A stretch of 64,000 nt of DNA. Origin: Donghicola sp041224595 (GTDB lineage Bacteria > Pseudomonadota > Alphaproteobacteria > Rhodobacterales > Rhodobacteraceae). Each line of letters begins with the position of its first letter. Within the stretch, counting starts at the first letter, position 1. The stretch covers positions 186,001-250,000 of the forward strand of contig NZ_JBGFGN010000162.1 of NCBI RefSeq assembly GCF_041224595.1, in the 5' to 3' direction. Position numbers and translations under genes: made by a program. A model generated the notes under the pieces. The model did no database searches. It worked only from the letters and a program-made list of their open reading frames with translations, and was not told the origin of the DNA. This document shows, in pieces, positions 8,005-16,753 of this stretch.

Positions 8005-9423
8005 GTGGCAGAAAGCACCCCGATCATTGTTTGGCTCCGCCGCGACTTGCGCCTGTCGGATCATCCTGCGCTTTGGGCCGCAATGTCATCTGGGCGGCCG
8101 GTGGTGCCCGTTTTCATCTGCGACTCCCTTGTCCAAGACCTTGGAGCCGCGCCGAAGTGGCGCTTGGGATTGGGTGTGGAGCATCTGCAAAACGCGCTTG
8201 CAGAGATCGGGAGCCGACTCATCTTGCGCTCGGGCGACGCTCTCGAAGTCCTGCAAACGCTCATATCTGAGACCGGTGCTGACACGGTCTATTGGTCACG
8301 CGCGTATGATCCAGATAGCGTGGCCCGCGACAAAAGTATCAAATCGAAATTAAAAGACTTAGGGGTTGATGCGCAGAGCCATCTGGGGCACCTGATGTTC
8401 GAGCCTTGGACCGTCGAGACCGGTGCAGGCAGTTTCTACAAAGTCTTTACGCCCTTCTGGAAATCGGTGCGCGGCCGCGACGTACCATCGCCTTTGGGGC
8501 GCGTCTCCAAACTGATCGCTCCGAGTTCTTGGCCCGAGAGTGAGGACATCGAGTCATGGGGGCTAGGCGACGACATGCGGCGTGGCGCCGACGTTGTGCG
8601 TCCCTTTGTGCGTCTTGGCGAAGATGCTGCGCAAGAACGTTTGGCACATTTCATCGACGAGATTGTCGATGACTACGACGCGCTGCGCGACCTGCCATCC
8701 GAGGATGGCACGAGCTGCTTGTCTGAAAACCTAGCGGTCGGTGAAATCAGCCCAAGACAGTGCTGGCATGCTGCCATGCGAAAACAGCAGGATGGCAGCA
8801 AAGGGGCCGAGACCTTTATGAAGGAATTGGCTTGGCGCGAATTCGCCTATCACTTGCTCTGGCATACCCCGCACATCGCAACCGACAACTGGCGCGAAGA
8901 GTGGGGCGCATTTCCTTGGAATGAAAAAGACAACGCCGAGGTTGTTGCGTGGAAAATAGGGCGCACCGGAATTCAATTTGTCGACGCTGCCATGCGCGAG
9001 CTTTACGTGACCGGGCGAATGCACAACCGCGCGCGGATGATCGTCGCAAGTTACCTGACCAAGCACCTTCTGACCCATTGGAAAATCGGTCTGGACTGGT
9101 TCGAGGACTGTTTGATTGATTGGGACCCCGCATCGAACGCAATGGGGTGGCAGTGGTCTGCGGGCTCCGGCCCAGATGCGACCCCCTATTTCCGCGTTTT
9201 TAACCCGGTCACCCAACTCGATAAGTTCGACAAGCAAAGAAACTATGTCAGCCGTTGGATCGCCGAAGGGCGCGCAAACCCGCATGACGACGCGCTAAAG
9301 TATTTTGAAGCGATCCCGCGCAGCTGGGATCTTTCGCCGGATGCAGACTATCCGGATGCGATTGTCAGCGCCGATGCGGGGCGGAAACGCGCACTCGACG
9401 CCTATGAAAACCGCGACTTCTGA
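8005..9423 (+). CDS. phr: Deoxyribodipyrimidine photolyase
   Basis: Cytoplasmic flavoprotein of 472 residues that repairs cyclobutane pyrimidine dimers with blue light. The N-terminal antenna domain starts with VWLRRDLRLSDHPAL. The C-terminal FAD domain has the typical TGIQFVDAAMREL, GRMHNRARM and MGWQWSAGSGPDA segments. The start is GTG at 8005, supported by the GAAAGAGG ribosome site and the conserved N-terminus. It is followed by cfa, and both lie downstream of an ECF-type promoter candidate, suggesting a light and singlet-oxygen stress response. Class I CPD photolyase is most likely; a cryptochrome-like role cannot be excluded. Confidence 0.93.
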   Translation: MAESTPIIVWLRRDLRLSDHPALWAAMSSGRPVVPVFICDSLVQDLGAAPKWRLGLGVEHLQNALAEIGSRLILRSGDALEVLQTLISETGADTVYWSRAYDPDSVARDKSIKSKLKDLGVDAQSHLGHLMFEPWTVETGAGSFYKVFTPFWKSVRGRDVPSPLGRVSKLIAPSSWPESEDIESWGLGDDMRRGADVVRPFVRLGEDAAQERLAHFIDEIVDDYDALRDLPSEDGTSCLSENLAVGEISPRQCWHAAMRKQQDGSKGAETFMKELAWREFAYHLLWHTPHIATDNWREEWGAFPWNEKDNAEVVAWKIGRTGIQFVDAAMRELYVTGRMHNRARMIVASYLTKHLLTHWKIGLDWFEDCLIDWDPASNAMGWQWSAGSGPDATPYFRVFNPVTQLDKFDKQRNYVSRWIAEGRANPHDDALKYFEAIPRSWDLSPDADYPDAIVSADAGRKRALDAYENRDF

Positions 9424-9497
9424 ACAGACCCCAAGAAAAATTTGCTAGCGCCGACAGGTTTGGCCTAGCCTGAAAAGACTTAAAACGGAGTGCATCC

Positions 9498-10706
9498 ATG
9501 ATCCTGACAGAAACCAAAGGGCAAGCTGACTTGCCGCGTTATTTGACCTCGGTCCTGTCGATGATGGAAGGGATGCGGGCAGGGCGCTTGGATATCCGGC
9601 TCGAAGATGGTCGGGTCTTTCGGTGCGAAGGCCAGCTTCCCGGTCCGGTCGCAGAGATCGTGATACATCATCCGGACGTGTTCAGCCGCCTGATCCGCGA
9701 GGGTGATCTGGGTTTTTGTGATTCTTATTTGGATGGTTGGTGGAGCAGTCCGGACCTTCAGGCCTTCATGGATTTGATTCACGACCAACAAGAATCTGTA
9801 TATGACGGGTTCCCGGGGCAATCTCTTGTTCGGGCATTGGAAAAATTCCGTTTCTGGCTGCAGTCGAATACGAAACGTCAGGCTAAGAAAAACATTTCCT
9901 ATCATTATGATCTTGGGAACGACTTCTACGGCCTGTGGCTGGACGAAACGATGACCTACTCCTCGGCGATTTTCGAGAATGGGCAAGAGGATCTTGCCGC
10001 TGCGCAAACTCAAAAGTACGCGTCCATGGTCGATCGCATGGGCGTCCAGCCCGGCGATCATGTGCTGGAGATCGGCTGCGGCTGGGGTGGCTTTGCCGAA
10101 TATGCTGCCAAAGAACGTGGACTAAAAGTTACAGGATTGACCATCAGCAAAGAGCAGCTCGCTTACGCTGAAAAGCGGATCGCAGAGGCCGGTCTCTCGG
10201 ATCGGGTGACACTCAAACTACAGGACTACAGGGATGAGAAAGGGACCTATGATGGCGTCGCGAGCATCGAGATGTTTGAAGCGGTCGGGGAGAAATACTG
10301 GCCTGACTACTTCAAGACTGTGCGGAATTGCCTGAAGCCCGGCGCAGCCGCGACGCTGCAAATTATTCTCATCGAAGACAAACGCTGGGACACCTATAAA
10401 AAAGGCGTAGATTTCATTCAAAAATACATATTCCCGGGGGGAATGCTGCCGTCCCCGCGCGTCCTGCGCGAGGAAGTCGAAGGCGCTGGTTTGCACGTCA
10501 AAGAAACATTTGAGTTCGGAGAAAGCTACAGTCAAACCCTGCGCCGCTGGCACGAAGACTTCAATGCACGCTGGGATCAGGTCTCCGAGTTGGGCTTTGA
10601 TGACCGCTTCCGCCGTATGTGGAACTTTTATTTGACCGCTTGCGCTGGCGCGTTCCGAGGGGGTATCTGCGATGTAACGCAGATGACAATTGAAAGACCT
10701 TCTTAA
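9498..10706 (+). CDS. cfa: Cyclopropane-fatty-acyl-phospholipid synthase
   Basis: A 402-residue SAM-dependent methyltransferase that adds a methylene group across the double bond of membrane phospholipid acyl chains. Conserved features are YHYDLGNDFY at 135-144, the SAM-binding VLEIGCGWGGF at 189-199, and a C-terminal RRMWNFYLTACAGAFR segment typical of CFA synthases. The N-terminal 100 residues form the lipid-binding region. It sits between photolyase and trgA. In Rhodobacter, cfaA is induced by singlet oxygen, matching this context. The close spacing to trgA (2 bases) indicates co-transcription. Confidence 0.93.
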   Translation: MILTETKGQADLPRYLTSVLSMMEGMRAGRLDIRLEDGRVFRCEGQLPGPVAEIVIHHPDVFSRLIREGDLGFCDSYLDGWWSSPDLQAFMDLIHDQQESVYDGFPGQSLVRALEKFRFWLQSNTKRQAKKNISYHYDLGNDFYGLWLDETMTYSSAIFENGQEDLAAAQTQKYASMVDRMGVQPGDHVLEIGCGWGGFAEYAAKERGLKVTGLTISKEQLAYAEKRIAEAGLSDRVTLKLQDYRDEKGTYDGVASIEMFEAVGEKYWPDYFKTVRNCLKPGAAATLQIILIEDKRWDTYKKGVDFIQKYIFPGGMLPSPRVLREEVEGAGLHVKETFEFGESYSQTLRRWHEDFNARWDQVSELGFDDRFRRMWNFYLTACAGAFRGGICDVTQMTIERPS

Positions 10707-10708
10707 GA

Positions 10709-11149
10709 ATGCCCACAGCCGCCCGTCTCATTGCTGCAATCTTCATGGCGGGAACCGGGATCATATTGGCACTCGAATTGCGCGGGCTCCGAGAGAGCCT
10801 GAAGCACTTTGCATTTTTCATCGAGTATAATGCACTACTCGGCGCAATTGTCGGTTGGAAGCTTGTCGGAAACCGCGTTGGGCATGGCTGGGCACGGGCA
10901 GCAGCGGCGGGGATCAGCGGTGGATTTGTAACCCTAATGCTCGTCGTCTTCTCTTTGGCATTTAGGGAAATGCTAAATCGGGCATTTAGAAAATTTTACG
11001 ATCATGCTTTAGAAGCACTCCTAGCTGCTTTAAAAATTGGAATAACCGACTTTTTGGCGATTTCCGCAACTGTAGCGATCCTGCCCGTCTTCATGGGGGC
11101 GGTATTGTCCGGTTTGGGGGCCGAAGCTGCGGAGCGCCGATGGAGATGA
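10709..11149 (+). CDS. trgA: TrgA family tellurite-resistance membrane protein
   Basis: A 146-residue inner-membrane protein with four predicted hydrophobic segments. The N-terminus MPTAARLIAAI, the central NALLGAIVGW segment and the ending AAERRWR match the TrgA pattern of Rhodobacter. TrgA with TrgB confers tellurite resistance in Rhodobacter sphaeroides, though the mechanism is not known. It is followed 3 bases later by trgB and then by cysK, the same order as in the Rhodobacter tellurite locus, which strengthens the call. Confidence 0.82.
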   Translation: MPTAARLIAAIFMAGTGIILALELRGLRESLKHFAFFIEYNALLGAIVGWKLVGNRVGHGWARAAAAGISGGFVTLMLVVFSLAFREMLNRAFRKFYDHALEALLAALKIGITDFLAISATVAILPVFMGAVLSGLGAEAAERRWR

Positions 11150-11152
11150 TGA

Positions 11153-12271
11153 ATGTGCGACCTTTTCGTTTATGGGACGTTACGCCATAAACCGCTTTTG
11201 GAATTGATCACCGGGGGACCGGTAGAAGCATACCCCGCCAAAATCCCCGAATTCGCGGTCCACTGGGCCGCGGGTGAAAGCTTCCCCATGATCAGTGCCC
11301 AAGAGGGCGGGCTGACGCACGGGCTATTGCTCAGAAATTTAACGGAACGACAGCGCGACCGCCTCGACTTCTACGAGCAAGCCTTCGGGTACAACCGCGC
11401 CGATGTGCTGGTCCATACCTGCGACACCAAGCTGATGGCGAGCTGTTATATCGCCTCGCGCCAACTTTATCAGGCAGGCGCTCTTTGGGAGCTGCAGGAC
11501 TGGATCGACAAGTGGGCCGTCATTTCGATGCGCGCCGCAGAAGAGGTCATGCTCTCTTATGGCAACGAAGACCCCAAAGACGTCGGTGCGCGCTTCGGGA
11601 CGATCCGGATGCGTGCTGCGGCCTATGCCGACGCACAGGCGCACCCCAGCGCAATGACACCCTCGGGCCTCAATGCCGCTAATGTGACCAGCCACAAACG
11701 CATGATCCCTTATGCGAACTATTTCGCGGTCGATGAGCACGATTTGTCCTTCACCCGCCACGATGGCACCCCGAGCCAAGTGGTCAACCGTGCCACATTT
11801 ATGGCCGCCGATGCGGTGATTGTTCTGCCTTATGACCCGGTACGGGACCGTGTTCTCTTGGTCGAACAGTTTCGCGCTGGCCCGTATTTCCGCGGCGACC
11901 CGCATTGTTGGGCGCTCGAACCTGTCGCAGGACGCATTGATCCGGGCGAAACCGCGATCGAGGCCGCCGAACGTGAAACCCGTGAAGAGGCGCGGCTGGA
12001 GATTTCTAAATTGCTTCCCGTCAATCGCGGCTATCCGTCGCCGGGCTGTTCCAGCGAATATTACCACTTGTTCGTTGGGATCGCTGATTTGCCCGATGAC
12101 ATCGTCGGTGTCGGCGGCGAAGAGGCCGAAGCAGAAGATATCCGCACCCATCTTTGCAGCTATGCAGAGCTGATGGAGATGGTCGACAACGATGGGATCA
12201 GCACCCAGCCCACATGCCTTTTGGCCCTGTGGTTGGCACGAGCACGTGATCGATTGCGCCAGACGGGTTGA
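11153..12271 (+). CDS. trgB: TrgB: gamma-glutamylcyclotransferase-like plus Nudix hydrolase
   Basis: A 372-residue two-domain protein. Residues 1-110 form a gamma-glutamylcyclotransferase-like (AIG2) domain with the YGTLR motif at 7-11. The C-terminal part is a Nudix hydrolase; its Nudix box, about residues 261-283, has GRIDPGET and the RETREEA core that binds the catalytic metals. The Nudix half resembles ADP-ribose diphosphatases. In Rhodobacter TrgB is needed with TrgA for tellurite resistance. How a glutathione-type cyclotransferase fold and a nucleotide diphosphatase combine in this role is not known. Confidence 0.87.
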   Translation: MCDLFVYGTLRHKPLLELITGGPVEAYPAKIPEFAVHWAAGESFPMISAQEGGLTHGLLLRNLTERQRDRLDFYEQAFGYNRADVLVHTCDTKLMASCYIASRQLYQAGALWELQDWIDKWAVISMRAAEEVMLSYGNEDPKDVGARFGTIRMRAAAYADAQAHPSAMTPSGLNAANVTSHKRMIPYANYFAVDEHDLSFTRHDGTPSQVVNRATFMAADAVIVLPYDPVRDRVLLVEQFRAGPYFRGDPHCWALEPVAGRIDPGETAIEAAERETREEARLEISKLLPVNRGYPSPGCSSEYYHLFVGIADLPDDIVGVGGEEAEAEDIRTHLCSYAELMEMVDNDGISTQPTCLLALWLARARDRLRQTG

Positions 12272-12322
12272 GTTCGCCCACAGACACCCATATTCATGTC
12301 GCTGTAACACGAGAAAGGGCGC

Positions 12323-13360
12323 ATGATGCGAATTGCACAGGATCTGGCCGGAGCCATCGGGAACACCCCTCTGATCAAGCTGAAGAAGGCCAGCGAAGAG
12401 ACCGGGTGCACGATTCTGGGCAAATGTGAGTTCATGAACCCCGGCCAGTCGGTCAAGGACCGCGCCGCGCTCTACATCATCAAGGACGCGCTGGAAAAAG
12501 GCCTGCTGGAGCCCGGCGGCACCATTGTCGAGGGCACCGCTGGCAACACCGGCATCGGTCTGGCGCTGGTGGGCGCCTCCATGGGCTTCCGCACTGTGAT
12601 TGTCATCCCCGAGACCCAGTCTCAGGAAAAAAAGGACATGATCCGCTTGGCGGGCGCAGAACTGGTGCAGGTGCCCGCAGCGCCTTATCGCAACCCGAAC
12701 AACTACGTCCGCTACTCGGGCCGTCTGGCCGAGGAACTGGCCAAGTCCGAAAAGCACGGCGCGATCTGGGCCAACCAGTTCGACAACGTCGCCAACAAGC
12801 GCGCCCACGTGGAAACCACCGGCCCCGAAATCTGGGAGCAGACTGGCGGCAAGGTCGATGGTTTCGTCTGCGCTGTTGGCTCTGGTGGAACTCTGGCGGG
12901 CGTGGCAGAGGCCCTGCAGCCCAAGGGCGTCAAGATCGGCTTGGCTGATCCCATGGGCGCGGCGCTTTATAGCTTCTACACCAGCGGCGAGTTGAAGTCC
13001 GAAGGTGGCTCGATCACCGAAGGCATCGGGCAGGGGCGCATTACCGCGAATCTCGAAGGCTTTGCCCCCGACATGGCCTATCAGATCCCCGACGAAGAGG
13101 CGCTGCCCATCGTCTTTGACACCTTGTCCGAAGAGGGCCTGTGCCTTGGCGGCAGCTCCGGCATCAACATCGCTGGCGCGATCCGCATGGCCAAGGAGAT
13201 GGGACCGGGCCACACCATCGTGACCATCCTGTGTGACTATGGCACCCGCTACCAGTCCAAGCTTTTCAACCCCAGCTTCCTCAAGGAAAAGGGTCTGCCC
13301 CTGCCGGATTGGATGAGCGTCGGTCCCAAGAGCATCCCGGGTGTCTTTGTTGACAACTAA
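12323..13360 (+). CDS. cysK: Cysteine synthase A
   Basis: PLP enzyme of 345 residues that makes cysteine from O-acetylserine and sulfide. The Schiff-base Lys45 lies in PGQSVKDRA; the substrate loop EGTAGNTGIGLA and the phosphate-binding GSGGTLAG are present. It carries a longer C-terminus than the shortest CysK forms. Placement after trgAB is conserved with Rhodobacter, where cysK contributes to tellurite tolerance by changing cysteine metabolism. A GAAAGGG ribosome site precedes the tandem ATGATG start. Confidence 0.92.
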   Translation: MMRIAQDLAGAIGNTPLIKLKKASEETGCTILGKCEFMNPGQSVKDRAALYIIKDALEKGLLEPGGTIVEGTAGNTGIGLALVGASMGFRTVIVIPETQSQEKKDMIRLAGAELVQVPAAPYRNPNNYVRYSGRLAEELAKSEKHGAIWANQFDNVANKRAHVETTGPEIWEQTGGKVDGFVCAVGSGGTLAGVAEALQPKGVKIGLADPMGAALYSFYTSGELKSEGGSITEGIGQGRITANLEGFAPDMAYQIPDEEALPIVFDTLSEEGLCLGGSSGINIAGAIRMAKEMGPGHTIVTILCDYGTRYQSKLFNPSFLKEKGLPLPDWMSVGPKSIPGVFVDN

Positions 13361-13370
13361 GGCCTTTACG

Positions 13371-15728
13371 ATGTTGCGGCGGCTCCTCTGGGCCGCCGTT
13401 TTCATAACATTGGTTCCCTTTGCGGCGCTCGCGCAGGCCGACGGGGTGAATTACGATGCGTGGAACAGTCTAACTCAAGATGTCGAGGCCGCCATTGAGG
13501 CCGCCCCGAACGATGTCGACGCTCTCGAAAGCCTACGCAGCCAGATTTCCGATTTCCGAAATCAGTTCCAAGCTGCGCAAGACTCAAACAGCGAGCGCAT
13601 TGACACGCTCAAGGCGCAGATCAGCGCTTTGGGAGAACGCCCCGCCGAAGGCGAAACAGAACCCCAAGCCATCGCAGAGCGCCGCGAGGACTTGAACAAT
13701 CAGCTGCAAGAGGCTGAAGTTCCTCGTGTAAAGGCCGATGAAGCCTACCGGCAAGCAGATGGTCTGATCGCAGAAATCGACCAAATCATTCGCCGTGAAC
13801 AAGCAGAGCGGCTGTTTTCATTGGGACCGACGCCGCTCAATCCAGTGATGTGGAGCGAGACTGGCAAAGCGCTGATCAGTTATGGCAGCGCGCTGGTCCA
13901 AGAGGCCCGAGACGTCTTTACGGATAGCAACCGCCTGAACGACGCCCGCGAAGATGTGCTTCCTGCGATCTTGTTCATTCTTGTCGGGGTTTTGTTTCTT
14001 ACCCGCGCGCCCGACTGGATCGAGGCGCTGGTCACAACAATCTGGCATCGGATTAGACGTGGGCCGGGTGTTTGGAGCCTGCTCATCTCGCTTGGCAAGG
14101 TGATTGTGCCCGTGCTTGGGGTGGCGATGATCGTCTCTGGGCTACAGGTGCTGCAACTGACAGGCGCGCGGGGGACTGCGCTGCTGTCGGACATGCTGCT
14201 TTATGTGGGCGTGATCATGTTTGCGGGCTGGCTGTCGGGGCAGCTGTTCCCCAGCGGGGATTTCCGTGCCATTACCTCGATTCCGCTGGAAAAGCGCAAA
14301 AAGGTGCGGCGCAGCAGCATTGCGCTTGGGGTATGCCTTGCGGCAGATTTCTTGGTGAATGACGTCGCCAACCGAGAGCAATTCTCGGTCGGGGTGACGG
14401 CCGTTCTGATTTTCCCGATCCTGCTGGTGACGGCGCTAACCCTGCTGCATTTGGTTAATACCCTACGCCACAGCATAAAAAGCGAGTCCGAAGAGAGCGA
14501 TGGGACGGCATCAAACGTCGCGCAGATATCGCTTCGGATCATGGGCTTAGCGGCCATTCTTGCACCTATTATTGCAGCGGTGGGCTACCGAAATGCGGCC
14601 GAAGGTCTGCTGTACCCGATGGTCGGCTCAATTGCGCTGTATGGCATCTACGTGGTTCTGCAACAGTTCATCCGCGATCTTTATGCGATGCTCTCGACGC
14701 AACCCGAAAACGCCGACGACGCGCTGTTGCCCGTGCTCTTGGGGTACCTGCTGGCGCTTGGCCTGCTGCCGGTTCTGGCACTCATCTGGGGTGCTCGGAT
14801 CTCAGATCTGACCGAGCTGTGGGCGCGGTTTCGAGCGGGCTACACGGTAGGCGATACCAATATATCGCCCACGGATTTCATCAGCTTTGCCGTGGTTTTC
14901 GTCATCGGCTACGGCCTGACACGGTTGCTGCAACGCGCACTGAAAACCTCAATCCTACCGAAAACCCGCCTAGACCTTGGGGGTCGGAACGCGATGGTAT
15001 CCGGCATGGGCTATGTCGGCGTCTTTTGCGCGGCGATGGCGGCGGTCGGTGCTGCTGGCATAGACCTGTCCAATCTGGCCATCGTCGCCGGTGCCTTGTC
15101 GGTCGGGATCGGTTTCGGCCTGCAGACCATCGTTTCAAACTTTGTGTCCGGTATCATCCTGCTGATCGAACGCCCGATTTCCGAAGGCGATTGGATCGAG
15201 GTGGGCGGCGAGATGGGCTACGTGCGCTCTATTTCGGTCCGCTCAACACGGATCGAGACCTTTGACCGCACGGATGTGATCGTCCCGAACTCGGATCTGG
15301 TGAGCGGCAAGGTCACGAACTGGACGCGTGGGAATACGATTGGGCGCGTGATTGTTCCGGTTGGCGTGGCCTATGGCAGCGACACACACAAAGTCGAAGA
15401 AATCTTGATGGATATTGCCAAAGAACATCCAATGGTTCTGCTACAACCACCGCCCTTTATCTATTTCAAGGGATTCGGGGACAGCTCGATGGACTTTGAA
15501 ATCCGTGCGATCATTCGTGATGTGAACTGGGTGCTCAACGTGAGTTCAGACTTCAACCACGCCATTGCCAAGCGCTTTGCCGAAGAGCAGATTGAGATTC
15601 CGTTCCCGCAGCGTGACCTCTGGATGCGCGGGGCCCCCAGCGCGCAGCCCGTGCCGGCGGACGACACACCGACCCACCAACCGGCAGCGGGCCTGCCGGA
15701 CGTTTCTGACAATGGAGCTGATGAATGA
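13371..15728 (+). CDS. Large mechanosensitive channel (MscS family, DUF3772)
   Basis: Inner-membrane channel of 785 residues, of the MscK/large MscS type. The ATG at 13371 is preferred over an in-frame GTG at 13341 that lies inside cysK, because it starts a clear signal peptide (MLRRLLWAAVFITL to AQA, about 22 residues). The periplasmic DUF3772 region (about residues 25-170) is glutamate/alanine-rich and probably coiled. Several membrane helices follow, then the MscS pore helix with alternating Gly/Ala (GALSVGIGFGLQTIVSNFV) and the beta domain ERPISEGDWIEVGG. It should gate on membrane tension during hypo-osmotic shock. Overlaps alaX by 4 bases. Confidence 0.9.
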   Translation: MLRRLLWAAVFITLVPFAALAQADGVNYDAWNSLTQDVEAAIEAAPNDVDALESLRSQISDFRNQFQAAQDSNSERIDTLKAQISALGERPAEGETEPQAIAERREDLNNQLQEAEVPRVKADEAYRQADGLIAEIDQIIRREQAERLFSLGPTPLNPVMWSETGKALISYGSALVQEARDVFTDSNRLNDAREDVLPAILFILVGVLFLTRAPDWIEALVTTIWHRIRRGPGVWSLLISLGKVIVPVLGVAMIVSGLQVLQLTGARGTALLSDMLLYVGVIMFAGWLSGQLFPSGDFRAITSIPLEKRKKVRRSSIALGVCLAADFLVNDVANREQFSVGVTAVLIFPILLVTALTLLHLVNTLRHSIKSESEESDGTASNVAQISLRIMGLAAILAPIIAAVGYRNAAEGLLYPMVGSIALYGIYVVLQQFIRDLYAMLSTQPENADDALLPVLLGYLLALGLLPVLALIWGARISDLTELWARFRAGYTVGDTNISPTDFISFAVVFVIGYGLTRLLQRALKTSILPKTRLDLGGRNAMVSGMGYVGVFCAAMAAVGAAGIDLSNLAIVAGALSVGIGFGLQTIVSNFVSGIILLIERPISEGDWIEVGGEMGYVRSISVRSTRIETFDRTDVIVPNSDLVSGKVTNWTRGNTIGRVIVPVGVAYGSDTHKVEEILMDIAKEHPMVLLQPPPFIYFKGFGDSSMDFEIRAIIRDVNWVLNVSSDFNHAIAKRFAEEQIEIPFPQRDLWMRGAPSAQPVPADDTPTHQPAAGLPDVSDNGADE

Positions 15729-16441
15729 CAGATCCTCTGTTCCGCGACGACGCGTACTTGCGCTCGGCTGATGCGAATGTGACCCGCTTGACGGACGAGG
15801 GCGGCATCGTACTGGACCAAACTGTGTTCTATCCAACTGGCGGCGGCCAACCCGGTGACAGCGGAATTCTGACGTGGGATGGCGGCCAGATCGAGATCGC
15901 GACCACGATCAAAGGCGAGGGGCAAGAGATTATCCTCGTGCCCGGCGAACCCTCTAAGCTGCCCGCTATCGGGACGGTTGTTCACCAAAAATTGGACTGG
16001 GAGCGTCGCCATCACCACATGCGCGTGCATACAGCATTGCACTTGTTGTCCGTTGTTGTGCCTTTGCCTGTGACGGGTGGCTCGATTGGCGAACAAAAGG
16101 GCCGGCTCGATTTTGACATGGAAGACGCCCCAGGAAACAAGCAAGACATCGAGGACACCTTGAACGGCCTGATCGCGCGAGATTTGATCGTGTCGACCCA
16201 ATGGATCAGTGACGAGGATCTGGATGCGAACCCCGGCTTGGTGAAGACGATGTCTGTCAAACCGCCGCGTGGAACGGGCAGGGTGCGTCTGGTTCGGATC
16301 GGTGACACGAGCGAACAAGTTGATCTACAGCCCTGCGGCGGCACCCACGTGCGCTCGACCTCAGAGATCGGATCTGTCCGGATTGGCAAGGTCGAGAAAA
16401 AAGGTCGCCAGAACCGTCGGATAAACCTTCATCTCGATTGA
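15725..16441 (+). CDS. Alanyl-tRNA editing protein AlaX
   Basis: A 238-residue free-standing homologue of the AlaRS editing domain, expected to hydrolyse serine or glycine wrongly attached to tRNA-Ala. The zinc ligands are visible: His102 and His106 in the HTALH motif, and Cys204 and His208 in CGGTH. The N-terminus has the family pattern FYPTGGGQPGD. It overlaps the channel gene by ATGA and is followed 48 bases later by tRNA-Ser(GGA). This is the type with an N-terminal glycine-rich subdomain (AlaX-M like). Confidence 0.92.
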   Translation: MTDPLFRDDAYLRSADANVTRLTDEGGIVLDQTVFYPTGGGQPGDSGILTWDGGQIEIATTIKGEGQEIILVPGEPSKLPAIGTVVHQKLDWERRHHHMRVHTALHLLSVVVPLPVTGGSIGEQKGRLDFDMEDAPGNKQDIEDTLNGLIARDLIVSTQWISDEDLDANPGLVKTMSVKPPRGTGRVRLVRIGDTSEQVDLQPCGGTHVRSTSEIGSVRIGKVEKKGRQNRRINLHLD

Positions 16442-16450
16442 AATTCGGTG

Positions 16451-16478
16451 TTGCAGCCGCCGAATGTGTGGATATAAG
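16451..16478 (+). promoter_or_regulatory. Sigma-70-type promoter of tRNA-Ser
   Basis: TTGCAG (16451-16456), a 16-base spacer, then TATAAG (16473-16478). A start about 7 bases downstream would fall just before the tRNA 5' end at 16489. Confidence 0.6.
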
Positions 16479-16488
16479 GGTGCGCACT

Positions 16489-16578
16489 GGACAGTTGGCC
16501 GAGTGGTCGAAGGCGCACGCCTGGAAAGTGTGTAGGCGGGGAACCGTCTCGAGGGTTCGAATCCCTCACTGTCCGCCA
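16489..16578 (+). tRNA. tRNA-Ser(GGA)
   Basis: A 90-base class II tRNA. The acceptor strands GGACAGT and ACTGTCC pair perfectly, the discriminator is G, and CCA is encoded. The D-arm has GGCCGAGTGGTC, the anticodon loop reads CTGGAAA with anticodon GGA, a long variable arm follows, and the T-loop is GGTTCGAATCC. The long variable arm together with the GGA anticodon identifies serine (UCC/UCU codons). Confidence 0.97.
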
Positions 16579-16753
16579 CATCTCCCTGAGATTTGCCCCG
16601 AAATGCTAGTTCTTGCCCAGTGAAGCTGTCTTTTGCTGTCAGAATGTCCTCATGATCGATAATAGCCGCGCAGCGGATCGGGCGTGCAGCACGTCGATAG
16701 CGTTGCCACAAAAGCCTCGCTGAAATGTTGGTCAATGCTGCTAGGCGTCGGTC

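Noticed and set aside
11339..13405. A 688-codon open frame on the minus strand opposite trgB and cysK
   Set aside because: Composition is that of a reverse complement of GC-rich coding DNA, with no recognisable domain. The plus-strand genes carry complete catalytic motifs over the same bases.
16361..16735. A 124-codon minus-strand frame over the alaX end and tRNA-Ser
   Set aside because: It reads straight through a complete tRNA gene.
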